64,000 nt of DNA from contig BJOX01000213.1 in assembly GCA_009731375.1 (NCBI GenBank), positions 50,684 to 114,683 on the forward strand. The letters run 5' to 3'. Below, piece after piece: positions 12,941 through 24,273 of this stretch. Position 1 is the first letter of the stretch; the number at the start of each line of letters is the position of its first letter. The DNA comes from Paulinella micropora (taxonomy: Eukaryota > Cercozoa > Imbricatea > Euglyphida). Position numbers and translations under genes: made by a program. The notes beneath the pieces were generated by a model that had not been told where the DNA came from, did not search any database, and was given only the letters and a program-made list of their open reading frames with translations.

Positions 12941-13189
12941 CTGAATACTAATTTAGTATTTAATATCTTCCTTAATACGCTCAACTGAATAACTAGGTTC
13001 CCACCTTTGATAAAGGTATAACTTACTAGCTATATTTTTCACGTGGAAGTTCCCTGAGTCCAATTGTAAAAATTATTCTCTCAATAAAAACGAAGAAGGG
13101 GGCGATAGCCACGCGAGTAAGGGGGGAAAAAAGTTTTACTTTTTGCTTTTCTCCTTGGACGATCGGCAAAAATTGGTGGCACCGGATCA
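12941..13189. other. AT-rich spacer, nothing recognised
   Basis: No open frame, no repeat of the TIR and no RNA gene recognised. A short palindrome (TACTAATTTAGTA) lies near 12955. The true outer end of the virus-like element may lie in this stretch. Confidence 0.5.
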
Positions 13190-13205
13190 GCCATAACGAT
13201 ATTTT

Positions 13206-13535
13206 TTACTGATCAGCTAATTGGAGGGATTTTAAATATTCAATATTAGGATTTGTTTCTTTCTGCTTCTCTTTAAGATATTCTCCTTTGTATTTATCCA
13301 ATACTACTTTATTAATTTCTCTGTATTTCTTTTGTTGCTCTTGGATCTTATCTCTATTTTTCTTATAATATTCCCTTCGTTGTTTATTTATCTTATCTTT
13401 GTTTACTTCTCTATATTTCCTCTGTTGCTCTTTAATTTTCTCCTTATTATTTTCTACTTACTTTGCTCTATATCGTTGCCTCCTTGGATCAGGGAGATTA
13501 AACACATCCTCTATTTCCTCTATTGTGAAACTCAT
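13206..13535 (-). pseudogene. Small charged-repeat ORF with one stop
   Basis: ATG at 13533-13535 opens a 110-codon frame ending at TAA 13206-13208. It is interrupted by one TAA after ~25 codons (…RRQRYRAK-stop-VENNKEKIKEQ). The body is a Lys/Glu/Tyr repeat (KYREVNKDKINKQRREYY) resembling the repetitive tail of the GIY-YIG protein at 23584-24240, but no GIY-YIG core is present. It sits in the left TIR only, in the segment that the right TIR lacks. Function unknown. Confidence 0.55.
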
Positions 13536-14001
13536 TATATATACGATGAATAGTATATGCTTAATACATAATTCAATGATCGAATATAAAAGCAGGCGAG
13601 ACGAAAATAATCTTGTTTGTGTTGTGTCCGACCTGTCCTACCCCTGTCCTACCTTAAATTTTAAATGTCAGACACTTTTTAAGTATTAAATTTCTGTATT
13701 TATTATATTCTTCTTCTTCCTATTATCTAAATTTTATAGTGTCCGGGGTGTCAGACCTTTTATTGAGAAATAATGAAAAAATTACCTCTCCCTTTTTTTC
13801 ACAATAAGGAAAAAAAATCTGACCAGGGGGGGTAGGACTCGGACGTCGGCCACTCATTAATACTAACAAAAATATTCTCTCTCAGATTGCTACTATTAAC
13901 AACAACTGGCCTGGTCGTTTTTAACAACATTTATGAAGAATATCGGGGGTAATGGCGATTTTTAATTTAAGGTAATTAAAATAATATAATTATATATATA
14001 A

Positions 14002-14238
14002 ATGACACATAATGCCAAGGACACCTCAGTTACTAAGGAAGAAGTAGTTCAACGGAGAATGGAAAGGGCGAAAGCATTTTTGAAGGCTCATCCTGATAAG
14101 AATAGGGCGAACGCGAAGGCATACTATTCTAAGAACCAAGAGAAAATAAAATTATTGCGGAAGGAGAAATACGAAAAACAAAAAGCGGAATTACTTGAAT
14201 TAAGTGCTTTTCGTAATAATATGCTAAATAATATATAA
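14002..14238 (+). pseudogene. TIR-L small charged protein, N-terminus frameshifted
   Basis: A 78-codon frame whose body (RAKAFLKAHPDKNRANAKAY, KLLRKEKYEKQKAELLEL) matches the right-TIR gene at 40609-40836. In the right copy translation starts at the ATG homologous to 14012. Here a one-base loss (CAGTTACTAAGG against CAATTCACCAAGG) breaks that start, and the frame is open only from a different upstream ATG at 14002. The protein is a basic/acidic helical peptide of unknown role. An AT-rich TATATA-type sequence lies just upstream. A usable protein from 14002 cannot be excluded. Confidence 0.6.
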
Positions 14239-14285
14239 TTTATTTTATATATTCTCATAAAAATATATATACTATTATATAAACC

Positions 14286-14793
14286 ATGGACACCTCTCAC
14301 CGCCGATCGTATTGGACATATGACTTCATTTGGATTACGTAAATGGAAATTACTTCTTAAATCTGGTTAATGCTGTTTCATTCGTGTCGCCCGATGGAAA
14401 GTGGAACACGAACGACTGGACTCTGAACTTGTGGAAAGTATAGAAAACGGAGAAGAACAATATTAATGTTGTTCGCACGAGATTTCAAAGAATTACATTA
14501 TAAAAAATGTAAAAAACTGAAACGAAATGGTGCTGGGATCTGAATGTATCAAGCGGTTTAAGAATGATAAAATGAACGAAGGCCTATCGTTGCTTATTCG
14601 GACCCTTGACAATCCAAACATTAAATTCTGTTGCTATTGTAATAGTAATAGGGCTATTCCAAACAAGATCGTAGAAAAATATCCGAACAGAGACAAGTAT
14701 TATCATAAGACCTGCCTCATAAAGAAATTAAAGTATTGTGAATTTTGTGGGGAATTCAAAAGATTTATTAAATGCGGATGCTTGAATAAGTAA
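14286..14793 (+). pseudogene. TIR-L Cys-rich putative zinc-binding protein, broken
   Basis: Counterpart of 40055-40567. ATG at 14286 (MDTSH…) is followed by frameshifts and stops in the first half (for example the TAA in 'GATTACGTAAATGG'). From 14527 the frame is open to TAA 14793. It keeps GSECIKRF, CCYCNSNRAIP, YYHKTCLIKKLKYCEFCG and the ending KCGCLNK. The CxxC…HxxC…CxxC…CxC spacing suggests bound zinc. Function unknown; small zinc-ribbon proteins of this style are common in dsDNA viruses of protists. This copy retains the cysteine codon (TGC) that is TGA in the right copy. Confidence 0.65.
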
Positions 14794-14923
14794 AAAAAAA
14801 AGAAATTATTTTTTTCGTATAAAGATATATGAAAAATTATAATTACATATTAAGGATAGTGTTGTTAAGATATATAGAATAATTAATTTATTTTTATTGA
14901 AAAAATCCGAGCGACTATATAAC

Positions 14924-17353
14924 ATGACCGCACCGACACTGACCAATGAGCAATGGTGTTGGAAACAAGAAGAAGCACTGAGTGATAAACCGCAAGATGT
15001 GGTTCTTATTAAGTGGGGAAACAAACAATTCACCACTATGCCATACCAAGATAATTTCGGGGCATTGATTAAAAAAACACCAGATAAACAAAAGCAATAC
15101 TATGAAGTATTAATGGAAAACAAACCCCAGCGAATGTTTGCCTACATTGATGGCGATGAATTATCAATCTCGCGAGAAAAAATGTATGAGCGATGGAACA
15201 CGCTTATGGAAAATGTATTTGCTAATGTATGCTTGAAGTATAATCCTAAAAAAGCAAAATACTTGGATGCAAGTAAGAATGCTAAAATGTCGTGCCAGTT
15301 ATGGCTTGGTGTCTGAAAACTGCGAAACACAAAAAGAGTTCTGGAAATACGTGGAAGTGGTGATTGAAAAAGATTATCCCGACCTCTGTTTCACATTTGA
15401 ACGAGCCGACAAGAATATTGATTTGCGGACTATACTTGATATTTCTGTGTATAACAAAAATAGAGCTTTCCGCACTATCTACTCTCATAAAGATGGTAGC
15501 GACCGCGTTTTGCTTCCGTATTCATACACACCAAAAACAAACACCTTGAAACTGCTTCAAGATGTAGAGATAGATGATTATTTTATTACGCGACCAGATG
15601 ATGATACATTTTACAATATCAGAATTCCCTAATATACAACCTTGAAACGATATCAGCATATCACATTGGAAGAAATATACGAAATTATACTCAGCAAAAT
15701 ACCAAATGTAGAAATTGTTGAAAAAAAGCAGAGAATGTTTATTTTAAAAACCATAGGGACACGAATATGTATTATAAATGGGGAAGAAAATAAAAGCGAT
15801 AATTGCTATGTGGTATGGAGAAGAGACGGGCTGTATTTCTACTGCCACGATAGTAATTGCGAGGGTAAAGGTATAAAAATTCACTAACTATCGCCCCCCG
15901 TCGTCCGTAATATCAACACGATTGAAGATTTGCGACGACTTGCCGACGAATGTAATAATTTGGAAAAATTCACAGAGTTGATAGCTACTGCTTTGGCTTG
16001 GATGAATAAATCATATACTTTTGCTAACTTAGCAAAGCCTACCATAATTGAAGAATATGTTGATTCCAAAGGTAAGCAGGTATTTCGCTACAAGACGGAA
16101 TCAGCAATGGAATCATTCTTCAAAAACGAGAGAGTAAAGACTAACTTATCAAAGGAGTGGATAGCACTGAGAAAAAACCCCGCCACATTGAATGTTGTTG
16201 ATTTGTATAAAATGTGAACCACACACCCGAAAAGACGCGAAGTAAATAATGTAATCTTTGATCCAAAAGCATACTTTGATAACGACAAACAAGGGTTTTA
16301 TAATTTAAGTGTTTTGAAATTCCAGCGGACACATTAGAAGACGTGAAATCATTTACGGAGGAAGAAGAAAAAAATGAAGCATCCTTTCAACATATCTTAA
16401 ACAGATTCTGTGGAGGAAGACAAGACATATATAAAAAGGTGCTTGATATGTTTGCGAGCATTTACCAAAAACCATGGCAAAAACTTCATTTATCATTATT
16501 TTTGACAAGCAATGAACAAGCAGGAAAAGGTATTATTCTTGAAATATTCAAAGACATAATAGGTGCAGATTATTATTTCCAGCCGTCCGATGTTAAAGAA
16601 ATATTAGGTGATTTTAATGCCCAACTCGCAAAAGCAACCGTAGTATTTATGGACGAAATGGTTTGGGGTGGTGATAAAGAACGAGCGGGAACAATTAAGA
16701 AACTCGTATCAGAAAACACGCTCACTCTTAAACAAAAATATTTACCAAATCTAACACTAGAAAATATGTTATTTCTAGTCCTTGCTTCAAACGAAGAATG
16801 GGTAGTCCCAGCGGGCACCACTGAGCAACGATGGCTTGTCCTTGAAGTTTCTGATGAACTTGCACTCATGAAAACAGACGAAAAGAGAAAAGTGATTGCG
16901 GATATCAGATCTATCGACAGGCAACGACTGATGAAGTTTCTTCTTGAACGAGACCTCAGCGAGTTTAACGACCGCGAAACAATCATTACAAAGGGTCTGC
17001 GAGAACAAAAAGTGAAATCTCTTTCAAAATTAAGAAAGTCGTGGTTGGATTGCTTGAACTTATAATATATTACTAATAAAATACCAGAAATTCATTTTGG
17101 TAAAGAGGTATCAAAGAAAGCATTATACGATACATATAAAGCAAATGTAAATGATCCGCACACTTCACAAGTCAGTTTCTGGACTAATTTAAGAAAACTG
17201 ATGCCAGGTGTGGTAGAAAAGAAGAAAACAATGGAAAAATGTATAAGAATTAAATATGTAGATTTACCAACCTTAGAAGAATGTAAAAATGAATGGAAGG
17301 TTATTTATGGTGATAATGAATGGACTTTTGACGACGACAATGACGATGAATAA
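14924..17353 (+). pseudogene. Primase-helicase (AEP primase + DUF5906-type SF3 ATPase), decayed
   Basis: Starts at ATG 14924 inside the TIR and leaves it at ~15162. The primase part has FAYIDGDEL (D-x-D of archaeo-eukaryotic primases) and, further on, SVYNKNRAFRTIYSHKDGS, the typical primase block III. A Cys/His patch (FYCHDSNCEGKG) follows. The ATPase part (from ~16322) shows SNEQAGKGIILEIFKDIIG (Walker A-like), VVFMDEMVWGGDKERAGTIK (Walker B-like), LASNEEWVVPAG and QRWLVLEV, the signature order of DUF5906/NrS-1-like phage and virus helicases. The acidic C-terminus ends DDDNDDE at 17353. Lesions: frameshift ~15300, TAA 15630, TAA 15885, TGA 16215, frameshift ~16320, TAA 17063. In life it would prime and unwind the element's DNA. 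It cannot be translated whole here. Confidence 0.85.
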
Positions 17354-17395
17354 ATTATATAAAACTGATTTTTTTTTGTTATGCTTATATATAAC

Positions 17396-18067
17396 ATGTC
17401 ATCAACCAAAAAAGATTATCTGAGCCAAATAGAAAAATAGACTCATCTAAGTAGCGATATAAAACTGCCAACAAGTAAATCGCTTAAAACTGATATCGTC
17501 GCATTTTATGAAAAATACCGACCCGAAGTTAATGAGAAGAGTGATAATGTTGAAGTTTTATTGCCTTCTTCCGATATGATGAAAAAATTCTTTGATAATG
17601 CCAGAAACAACAGAAGACTCCAACGTAATTGAAGATGCGACCTTTGGTCAGGAAACAGGCATCACCGAAATCAAGGCTAATGTAGGAGAAGAATTAGCAA
17701 AAAAAGAATTGCCCGTTTTAGAAGCAAAGGAGGAGCCCGCACCAACGAAGGAAAAGAAAACACCTATTAAAGCAAAGATAAATCCACCCGAGAGCGGATA
17801 TAGTTGCTATGAAATAAAATAACGACACATTTGAAAGTATCAAAAGACCCTTTTAATTTCTTATACATGAAAGTGGAAGACCGCACAACGATGCAGGAAT
17901 ATATGAAGAAATAGCGCGAGAGTAGATACGCACACATACCACCAGACCAACGTCCTATTCTTAAATATGGTAAGTTAGATTATAAGACATTTTTCCGCGA
18001 TGTCTTATCTCAACACGAGGGCAAACTAACAACACTAAAAGATATGTATGACAGGTTTCATATGTAA
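17396..18067 (+). pseudogene. Unit A hypothetical protein, broken
   Basis: Relative of 25240-25883 in unit B. ATG at 17396, then an in-frame TAG after ~14 codons (SQIEK-stop-THLSSDIKL), a further shift near 17590, and a two-base insertion near 17815 (GAAATAAAATAACG). The C-terminal part (from 17868, MKVEDRT…RFHM) carries a TAG at MKK-stop-RES. Between the two halves this copy reads TAC where unit B reads TAA, so the ancestor was probably one ~215-residue protein. Lys/Pro/Glu-rich centre (PTKEKKTPIKAK). Function unknown. Its 3' end overlaps the convergent gene by 10 nt. Confidence 0.6.
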
Positions 18068-18686
18068 TCTGCGGTCAGTGCTATGTCTCTCATAACATCA
18101 ATATTAAAATATGATGGTTTAAAAGATACATAATCCGCAGATGCTGTTTTATAATATGCTTCAATGTTATTGGAGCATCTGTCGCGTATGTCAGTAAAAC
18201 CTCATTAGTTGTATTTCCAGAAATTCGTATTGTTGTATTATTGGTGGTGTCCGCGGGGTTTGGACAGGTCATCAACCATATAATTTTCATTTGGACTCCA
18301 TATCTTTGAATTAGCCATATACAATCAAAAGATTTATACTAAATGGCGGTTGTATAATTTAGCACTTCGCTGTAAAAGTCATCAACATTAGTGCCATCCG
18401 TTTTATGAAACCAGAACTGAAAAGTTCCTATTCCAGACGGGGCGGGCAGATTTAAAGACCCACGAAAAGCAACTTTAATAAAATAACCATAACCTAAATG
18501 AGATATTGTTTCACTACCATATCCGCCCGTGCAAAGAGTAGTGAATGTAGAACTTTCCATCCACGATCTAAGGTCAAGACCAACGTAAGCATTTTGAATG
18601 TTTCTCGTGAATGTTGGAGTAGCGGTGACGGCGATTGTCTTAGTATCTATTGACTGCTGTTCTTGTGATCGGCCAAACATATTCAT
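18058..18686 (-). pseudogene. Unit A virion-type protein 'MNxFGxS' family
   Basis: ATG at 18684-18686, first stop at 18339 after 115 codons. The remaining frame to 18058 is recognisable by alignment to unit B (WLMTCPNPADTTNNTTIR) but is shifted. Begins MNMFGRSQEQQS, shares its first residues with 25874-26503 and with the larger protein at 36803-38029, and is rich in Thr, Gly and aromatic residues (GGYGSETISHLGYGYFIKV). Divergently transcribed from the fibre gene. I infer a virion surface or fibre-associated protein; no named family recognised. Confidence 0.6.
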
Positions 18687-18735
18687 ATATTTTTAAAACT
18701 ATATATACTACGATATGAAATAATTGTATTAAATT
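18687..18735. promoter_or_regulatory. Shared divergent promoter region, unit A
   Basis: The 49-nt AT-rich gap between divergent genes (TTTTAAAACTATATATAC, then ACGATATGAAATAATTG) is conserved in unit B (26504-26550). TATATA-type boxes on either side of a CTACGATAT core could serve both directions. Inferred from position and conservation only. Confidence 0.45.
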
Positions 18736-21700
18736 ATGAACCATTTAGGCAATCCTTGGACTTATCACTTTTATGGTTCTGTCATAGTGGGTGAAGATTT
18801 AGAAATTGATGGTGTATTATATGGCGATCACATTGAAGCAAACTCAATACAAGCAAAAACGGATGATATAACAATATCCTCGCGAAATAATAACTCCTCT
18901 TTGTTGATATCTGATACTGGTTATGTATCAATTAATAATGAATATGACTTACCAATAGCGGACGGCAAGGCGAACCAAGTATTAAAAACGGATAGGTTAG
19001 GTAATACTTCATTTGCTACATTAACTTCAAGTTTTATAAGCGATTTTGAACTGGATAAATTAACGGATGTAGTCATAACAGCACCAATCGCTGCAAATAG
19101 TTATCTCACATATAACACGATAAACTGGGTAAATAAAACATTTCCACTAAATTTTGATGAGTTTGGTAATATTAATATGGGTGGTTATTTGAATATAACA
19201 GGCGTCAATCTGCTAAATACCAAAGATGTTGATACTTGGATATCAGAGCACGAGGCGAATAATGATAAAGTGTCAGCAGATGGTTCAATTAATACACACA
19301 GCGATGTGACCATAACAGGCACACCATTGGACAATCAATTGCTTATTTATAGCACGGGTCAATGGAGAAATACAACTTCCCCTTTTCTTAGATTAGACGG
19401 CACAGCTAGTATGACGGGCGGATTAAACATGAATTCACAAAATATTAGGAATGTAGGCTCACTAAATGGAAGAGTTGTTTCAACTTTATTTACAGAGCAC
19501 GATGCGAACAAGGCAAAAGTATCGGCAGATGGTTCAATAGACACACACAGCGATGTATTAATAACAGGCACACCCGCAGATAATCAATTGCTTATTTATA
19601 GCACTGGGCAATGGAGAAATGTGACATCTCCTTTTCTGCGACTTGATGGAACAGCCAGTATGACGGCTGGATTAAATATGGGAGGATTTACAATTACAAA
19701 TGTAGGTAATGTTGATGGGCTTGATATTTCCGCCCTTGATACCGCAGTAGTTAAACTAACAGGAGACCAAACAAGCGGATGTAATAAAACATTCAGCAAC
19801 CAGATTTCAATGGGCACTAATCTGGTTCCAACATTAGCAGACCATGTGGCTAATAAAAAATATATTGATGACAATTGTGTGAAATTAACAACAGACCAAA
19901 CCATAGGAGGTAATAAAACATTTACACTCGGTTTAACCGCAAACGATAAAATAACAATAGCACAAGATAAACCATTAATCATAGGAAGAGCGACACAAGG
20001 AGTAAGTGTTCCAAATGGATTAGAATTGTATGGGACAGGAGCAAACATATCTGGGCAGCACATACAAGTATTCACGACCACTGATGCTAATTATCCAATC
20101 TTTCAACAACTAAACTGGGGGCACGACGATATTAAATTTTCTTTTGATGCTTATTATTCTGGTGTGCTAGTTGGTTATCCGCACATGCTACTTCAAATTA
20201 TCAGATTTCAAAAAAAAATGGAGGTAAATTAAACTTTTTATATGGCGCGAATGTAGCGGTAGGAGGTAATTTAACTTGGACTACGGCACTTGCTCTGAAC
20301 AATGCGGGTTTATTAACAACAAAACCAATTACGGCGAGTGGAGCAATACACAGCCAAACGATACCCCTCCCATACCCGGGTATCATACCCCAAGGCCCCA
20401 TACCCCCATCTTCCCCCCCCCCCCCCCCCCCCAACCACCCCCCCCCNNNNNNNNNNTCCCACCCCCCATGCCCCTCGGAGGGGGAGGGGGGGTGGGGGGG
20501 TTTCATACTCCAGGGGTATGGGGGGATGAATGGCGGGGGTGGTTGGGGGGGGGTGGGGCAAGATGGGGGTATCATACCCCAGTGTGTCATACCCGGGTAT
20601 GGGAGGGGTATCATTTGGCTGTGATAACAGCAAATGCGGGAGTATCAACGACCACATTAACAACAACCGACAATATAGTAGTTGGAACGGGAAAAAGTAT
20701 TTTCATTGATAGAAGCGGAACAACGATTAATAATAAACTGGTTTTATGGGATGGAGGAACACCATCAATAACTGCTTTTCTCGGATTTGGTGTTTCTAGT
20801 CAAACTTTGCTTTATAATGTTAATGCTTCAACTGATAGCCATGTATTTTATTATGGAGGGTCAAATGAATTATTTAGAATTAACAACACAGCGATTACGG
20901 CTTCAAAATCAATAATAGCGAATGGAGGACTAAATATGAATAGTCAAAATATAACAAATGTGGGCTCACTAAATGGTAGAGTTGTTTCAACTTTATTTAC
21001 AGAGCACGATGCGAACAATGCAAAAGTGTCAGCAAATGGGACAATTGATACACACAGCGATGTCGTAATTACAACACCCGTGAATGGGCAATTATTGACA
21101 TATAATGGCACAAACTGGGTGAATTCCACTGGGACACTATCGTTCCTTGCTTTAACGGGTGGGACGATGTCGGGTGATATTAATATATCGGTGCTTCTGC
21201 TTTTACTTTATACACAGCACCGCAGACTACGACGAGCAATAATTCGGCAGGGTTTGTTGCGTCTGCTTCAAATGAATACAATCCAGCGTATTATGCTTTT
21301 AATGCTAGTCAGAACAATTATTGGACTACGGCTATATACTAAAATGACGCGACAGGAGTTTATAAAAAAGTTCCAGCAACTACGAATACTTGGGGAGGAA
21401 CTCCATACAGGTGAATATATAAAAATTGACTTAGGAGCAATATACAAGATAAAAAATTATTATGTTAGGTCTTCGTCTGCGAATTTTATTGAAACAACGC
21501 CAAGTATTTGGTATGTTGGAGTAAGCACAGACAACATTACATATACATTATGGGACAGCAGGAGTGGTGAGGCTTGGGCTTCACAAACAACGAAAACATA
21601 TTCACCACTCACAAATGCTACTGCTAGATATATTATATTTGTAGTAAATAAGACGGGGAGTGGTGGAACTTCATTTAGAAGCCAACCACGTATAGCAAGT

Positions 21701-23231
21701 CTATATTTTGATTATGAGACATTTAATTACGATATAACTTTGATTAGAAATATGACATGCTATACCTTAACAACAAGTGGAGCAATAACGGCAAGCGGTT
21801 TAATTACAGCAAATGCGGGCTTAACTGGAACCACATTAACGGCCAGCGTATTAATAACAGCAAATGCGGGAGTTGATATAAAAAGTCAAATTTTGTCAAA
21901 CTTAGCCACTCCATCGGCTTCAACAGATGGAGCAAATAAAACTTATGTGGATACATTAGACGGGGAGAATGTGAAATTAACAGGAACTCAAACAATGTCA
22001 GGAACAAAGGAATTTAGCGGAATATTAGCGACTTCATTAGGTGTCCTTTGTATAATTGGTAGAAGCACAAAGGGGACAGCCGCAACAGGAGGTTTAGAGT
22101 TATACGGAACTAACAACAATATGAATGGACCACATATACAAGCATTTGTCCATACATCCGTTTATCCAACATTTCAATTATTGAACTGGGGGCAAGACAA
22201 TATTAATTTGTATTTTGACTGTTATTATAATGGAACGAATGTATTATCTTCAAATACATCATCAAATTTCCAAATAGCGAATTACACAAACAAACTCAGT
22301 TTTAATTACAAAAATGGTGGAACACTTGGTCAAGCAATAACAATGAGTGAAGCAATGAACATAAGCACTGCGGCATATCAACAACAACATTAACAACGAG
22401 TGATAACATAGTAGTCAGAGCGGGTAAAAAATATTTATAGATAGGAGTGCGACAGCAAACAATAAACTGGTCTTATGGGATAATGGAACAGGCACTACAA
22501 CAGATTTTTACGGTTTAGGTATTGCTGGCGGAATATTACTTTATAATGTTCCTTCTGGCGGTGGTAATCACGTATTTTATGCTGGTACTTCAACTGAATT
22601 ATTCTGAATCAACGAAACAGCAATTACGGCTTCAAGATCAATAACGGCGAGTGCTGGAATATCAATATCAGTGAGTGGTGGAGGGGCGATAACGATAAGT
22701 CAAAGACCTAGTTATACGAACCAGCCACTTATTCAATTGAAGGGGAATGCTAGTGCCAATTATTCTTGTATGTAATGATGGTAGTTAAACCTTTTTCAAT
22801 ACTTCAAACTCAAATAATTAAATGCTAATGTTTGGTCTTCTGGTTCAAATAGAAGAGTGAAATCATATATTAAGACATTAGAATGTGGTGAATGTTGCGA
22901 GAAATTCATGAAAATAAACTGCTGTTCATATTATTGGAAATCAGACGAGAAAAAAGAAAGAAAGAACCACGGATTTATTGCCGACGAGGTTAAAAAAGTA
23001 TTTCCTGAATTTGTATCTGAAAGTGGAATGAAAGCAGATGACGGAAATGGCAACCTTGAAGGAGTAGAATATACAAGTTTTATTCCAATATTAGTTAGTG
23101 CCTTTCAACACATGGTGGAAAAGGTGAATAATTTAGAAAAAGAAAATAATAATCTCATGCTTATTATAGAAGATCTATCTAAGCAACTTTCTGAAATACG
23201 AGCAGTCGTTTTTTCAAATGTCCAACAATAA
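18736..23231 (+). pseudogene. Unit A fibre: phage-like repeats, discoidin-like module, S74 chaperone
   Basis: ATG at 18736 (MNHLGNPWTYHFYGS, same start as the unit B fibre). The shaft has repeats such as KLTGDQTSGCNKTF, KLTTDQTIGGNKTF and STGQWRN-TSPFLRLDG, as in phage tail fibres. A module GLELYG…QLLNWG…FDAYY occurs twice. At ~21190-21720 a galactose-binding (F5/8 type C, discoidin-like) domain is readable across frames: SASNEYNPAYYAFNASQNNY, WTT, GEYIKIDLGAIYKIKNYYV, WYVGVSTDN. The C-terminus (22850-23231) is a peptidase_S74-type intramolecular chaperone: SNRRVKSYI (keeping S…K), NHGFIADEVKKVFPE, YTSFIPILVSA, coiled coil. Broken by frameshifts (~20220, ~21190, ~21400, ~22385), TGA ~22605, and a transposon at 20349-20623. 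Confidence 0.8.
20349..20623. mobile_element. Small inverted-repeat DNA transposon (CACTA-like MITE) in fibre gene
   Basis: The ends are inverted copies: CACAGCCAAACGATACCCC at the left and its complement GGGGTATCATTTGGCTGTG at the right (one mismatch), continuing through ACCCGGGTAT. The interior is C/G-rich with a 10-N gap. ATA at 20346-20348 is repeated at 20624-20626, giving a 3-bp target duplication. CACAG…CTGTG ends with a 3-bp duplication fit CACTA/EnSpm-type non-autonomous elements. Joining the flanks restores a phrase (gcaATAacagc) that recurs elsewhere in the fibre repeats. Confidence 0.8.
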
Positions 23232-23582
23232 TACAACCAGACTTCACAGACCGCCACCTATTATGGATATGGACGGCGAACTAACTCCCGAGTTAAAGTC
23301 TCGTGTGCTTGAGGTAGAACTTAAGAATGAGGAGCGGAAGCAGGAGCATGAATACACCGATAGTTGGGACTGCTGTTGTATGACAAAAAAACAGATAGCA
23401 GATTAATTAAATACTTATTCCAAATGGCGATAATAATAGCAATAATTACATTAGCGATCGTAAAACTTTCTAATCATAAACTTGATTGTAATCAAACTAA
23501 TGTCTATGTGGGGCTCATTTCGTTAATGGTAGGAATAGTGCTTCCAAGCCCGTCCTCAAGTGCTGGGGGTGGTAAGAAGTAA
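23218..23582 (+). pseudogene. Unit A small membrane protein, frameshifted
   Basis: ATG at 23218 overlaps the end of the fibre gene (…AATGTCCAACAATAA). The first frame (MDMDGELTPELKSRVLEVEL, WDCCCMTKKQ) ends at 23406. The second half (RLIKYLFQMAIIIAIITLAI) is open in another frame to 23582. The intact relative is 30134-30484. It would have two hydrophobic segments, a Cys-triplet before the first (a possible acylation site) and a Ser/Pro tail. Confidence 0.75.
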
Positions 23583-23583
23583 A

Positions 23584-24240
23584 TCAAATACCAAAGGCTA
23601 TCAGCCCGATCATATTGTCATAATGGATTTGACTTTTAAAATGTTTCTGTAAATCATCTTTTCTAAAACATTTACCGCATTTACATTGGATTATGGTTGA
23701 ACAACGTATTTTAGTTTTTTCAAGAAGATTTTCTCTATTTTGCTCATAATATTCTTTGTGATTTTTATCTATGCGCTCTTTGTTTCGTTCGTAATGTTCT
23801 TTACCTCGTTGTGATACATAATCTTTGTTTTTTTCATACCATTTTTTCTGTGTTTGTGATACATTCTCTTTGTTTAATTCTATATATTCTTTTCTTTTTT
23901 GCAAGTATTCTTTATTTTCTTCATAATACTCTTTATTGGTTCTACCTGCTACTCCTTTATTAATACATTTGTCTCTTTTTCTAATCCATTCTCCTTCTCG
24001 CTTTCTTAATTGCTCTACATTTTCACACGTATAATCTTCGAGTAATTCAATATAGTGGTCATCATATTTCAATATTTCAAAGGAAGAAATATAGTAGTAT
24101 TTACCATTCATCCATCTTTTATAATCAATTTTGTGAGAATAAAGCCGTTTATATAATGGTTGAATAGTTGAACCGATATAGACTTGATCAGTTTGATACG
24201 ATCTAAGACTATATATTTTTCCTTGTTTGTAGTCGGGCAT
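23584..24240 (-). CDS. GIY-YIG endonuclease with C2H2 zinc-finger tail
   Basis: 218 aa from ATG 24238-24240. The N-terminal GIY-YIG core reads GKIYSLRSYQTDQVYIGST and continues to LYKRLYSHKIDYKRW with a downstream acidic region. The middle is a Lys/Glu/Tyr heptad-like repeat (KEYIELNKENVSQTQKKWYE), and the C-terminus is a zinc finger (CKCGKCFRKDDLQKHFKSQIH). Such proteins cut DNA and often act as homing endonucleases or junction nucleases in large and small DNA viruses. It is intact, lies only in unit A, and occupies exactly the gap between two genes that in unit B overlap. It therefore most likely arrived as a mobile gene after or during the duplication. Confidence 0.85.
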   Translation of the reverse strand: MPDYKQGKIYSLRSYQTDQVYIGSTIQPLYKRLYSHKIDYKRWMNGKYYYISSFEILKYDDHYIELLEDYTCENVEQLRKREGEWIRKRDKCINKGVAGRTNKEYYEENKEYLQKRKEYIELNKENVSQTQKKWYEKNKDYVSQRGKEHYERNKERIDKNHKEYYEQNRENLLEKTKIRCSTIIQCKCGKCFRKDDLQKHFKSQIHYDNMIGLIAFGI

Positions 24241-24273
24241 CCTTTTATATCGTTTATTCTCGCTATCTTTAAA

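Larger units (their letters stand above)
13190..15162 (+). repeat. Left terminal inverted repeat (TIR-L)
   Basis: Inverted match to 39671-41280. The outer shared string is GCCATAACGATATTTTTT (13190-13207 versus ~41263-41280 on the other strand). The inner edge is GATGGCGATGAATT (ending 15162 versus 39671). It encodes a small charged protein, a Cys-rich protein and the first ~80 codons of the primase. A ~360-bp segment (about 13208-13568) is present only in this copy. The TIRs contain iterated GTCC/GGAC motifs, such as GACCTGTCCTACC at ~13630 here and AACCTGTCCAACC in the right copy. Confidence 0.85.

Noticed and set aside
20201-20666. Proline/glycine-rich frames around 20.4 kb
   Set aside because: They read through the C/G-rich transposon insertion and its N gap.
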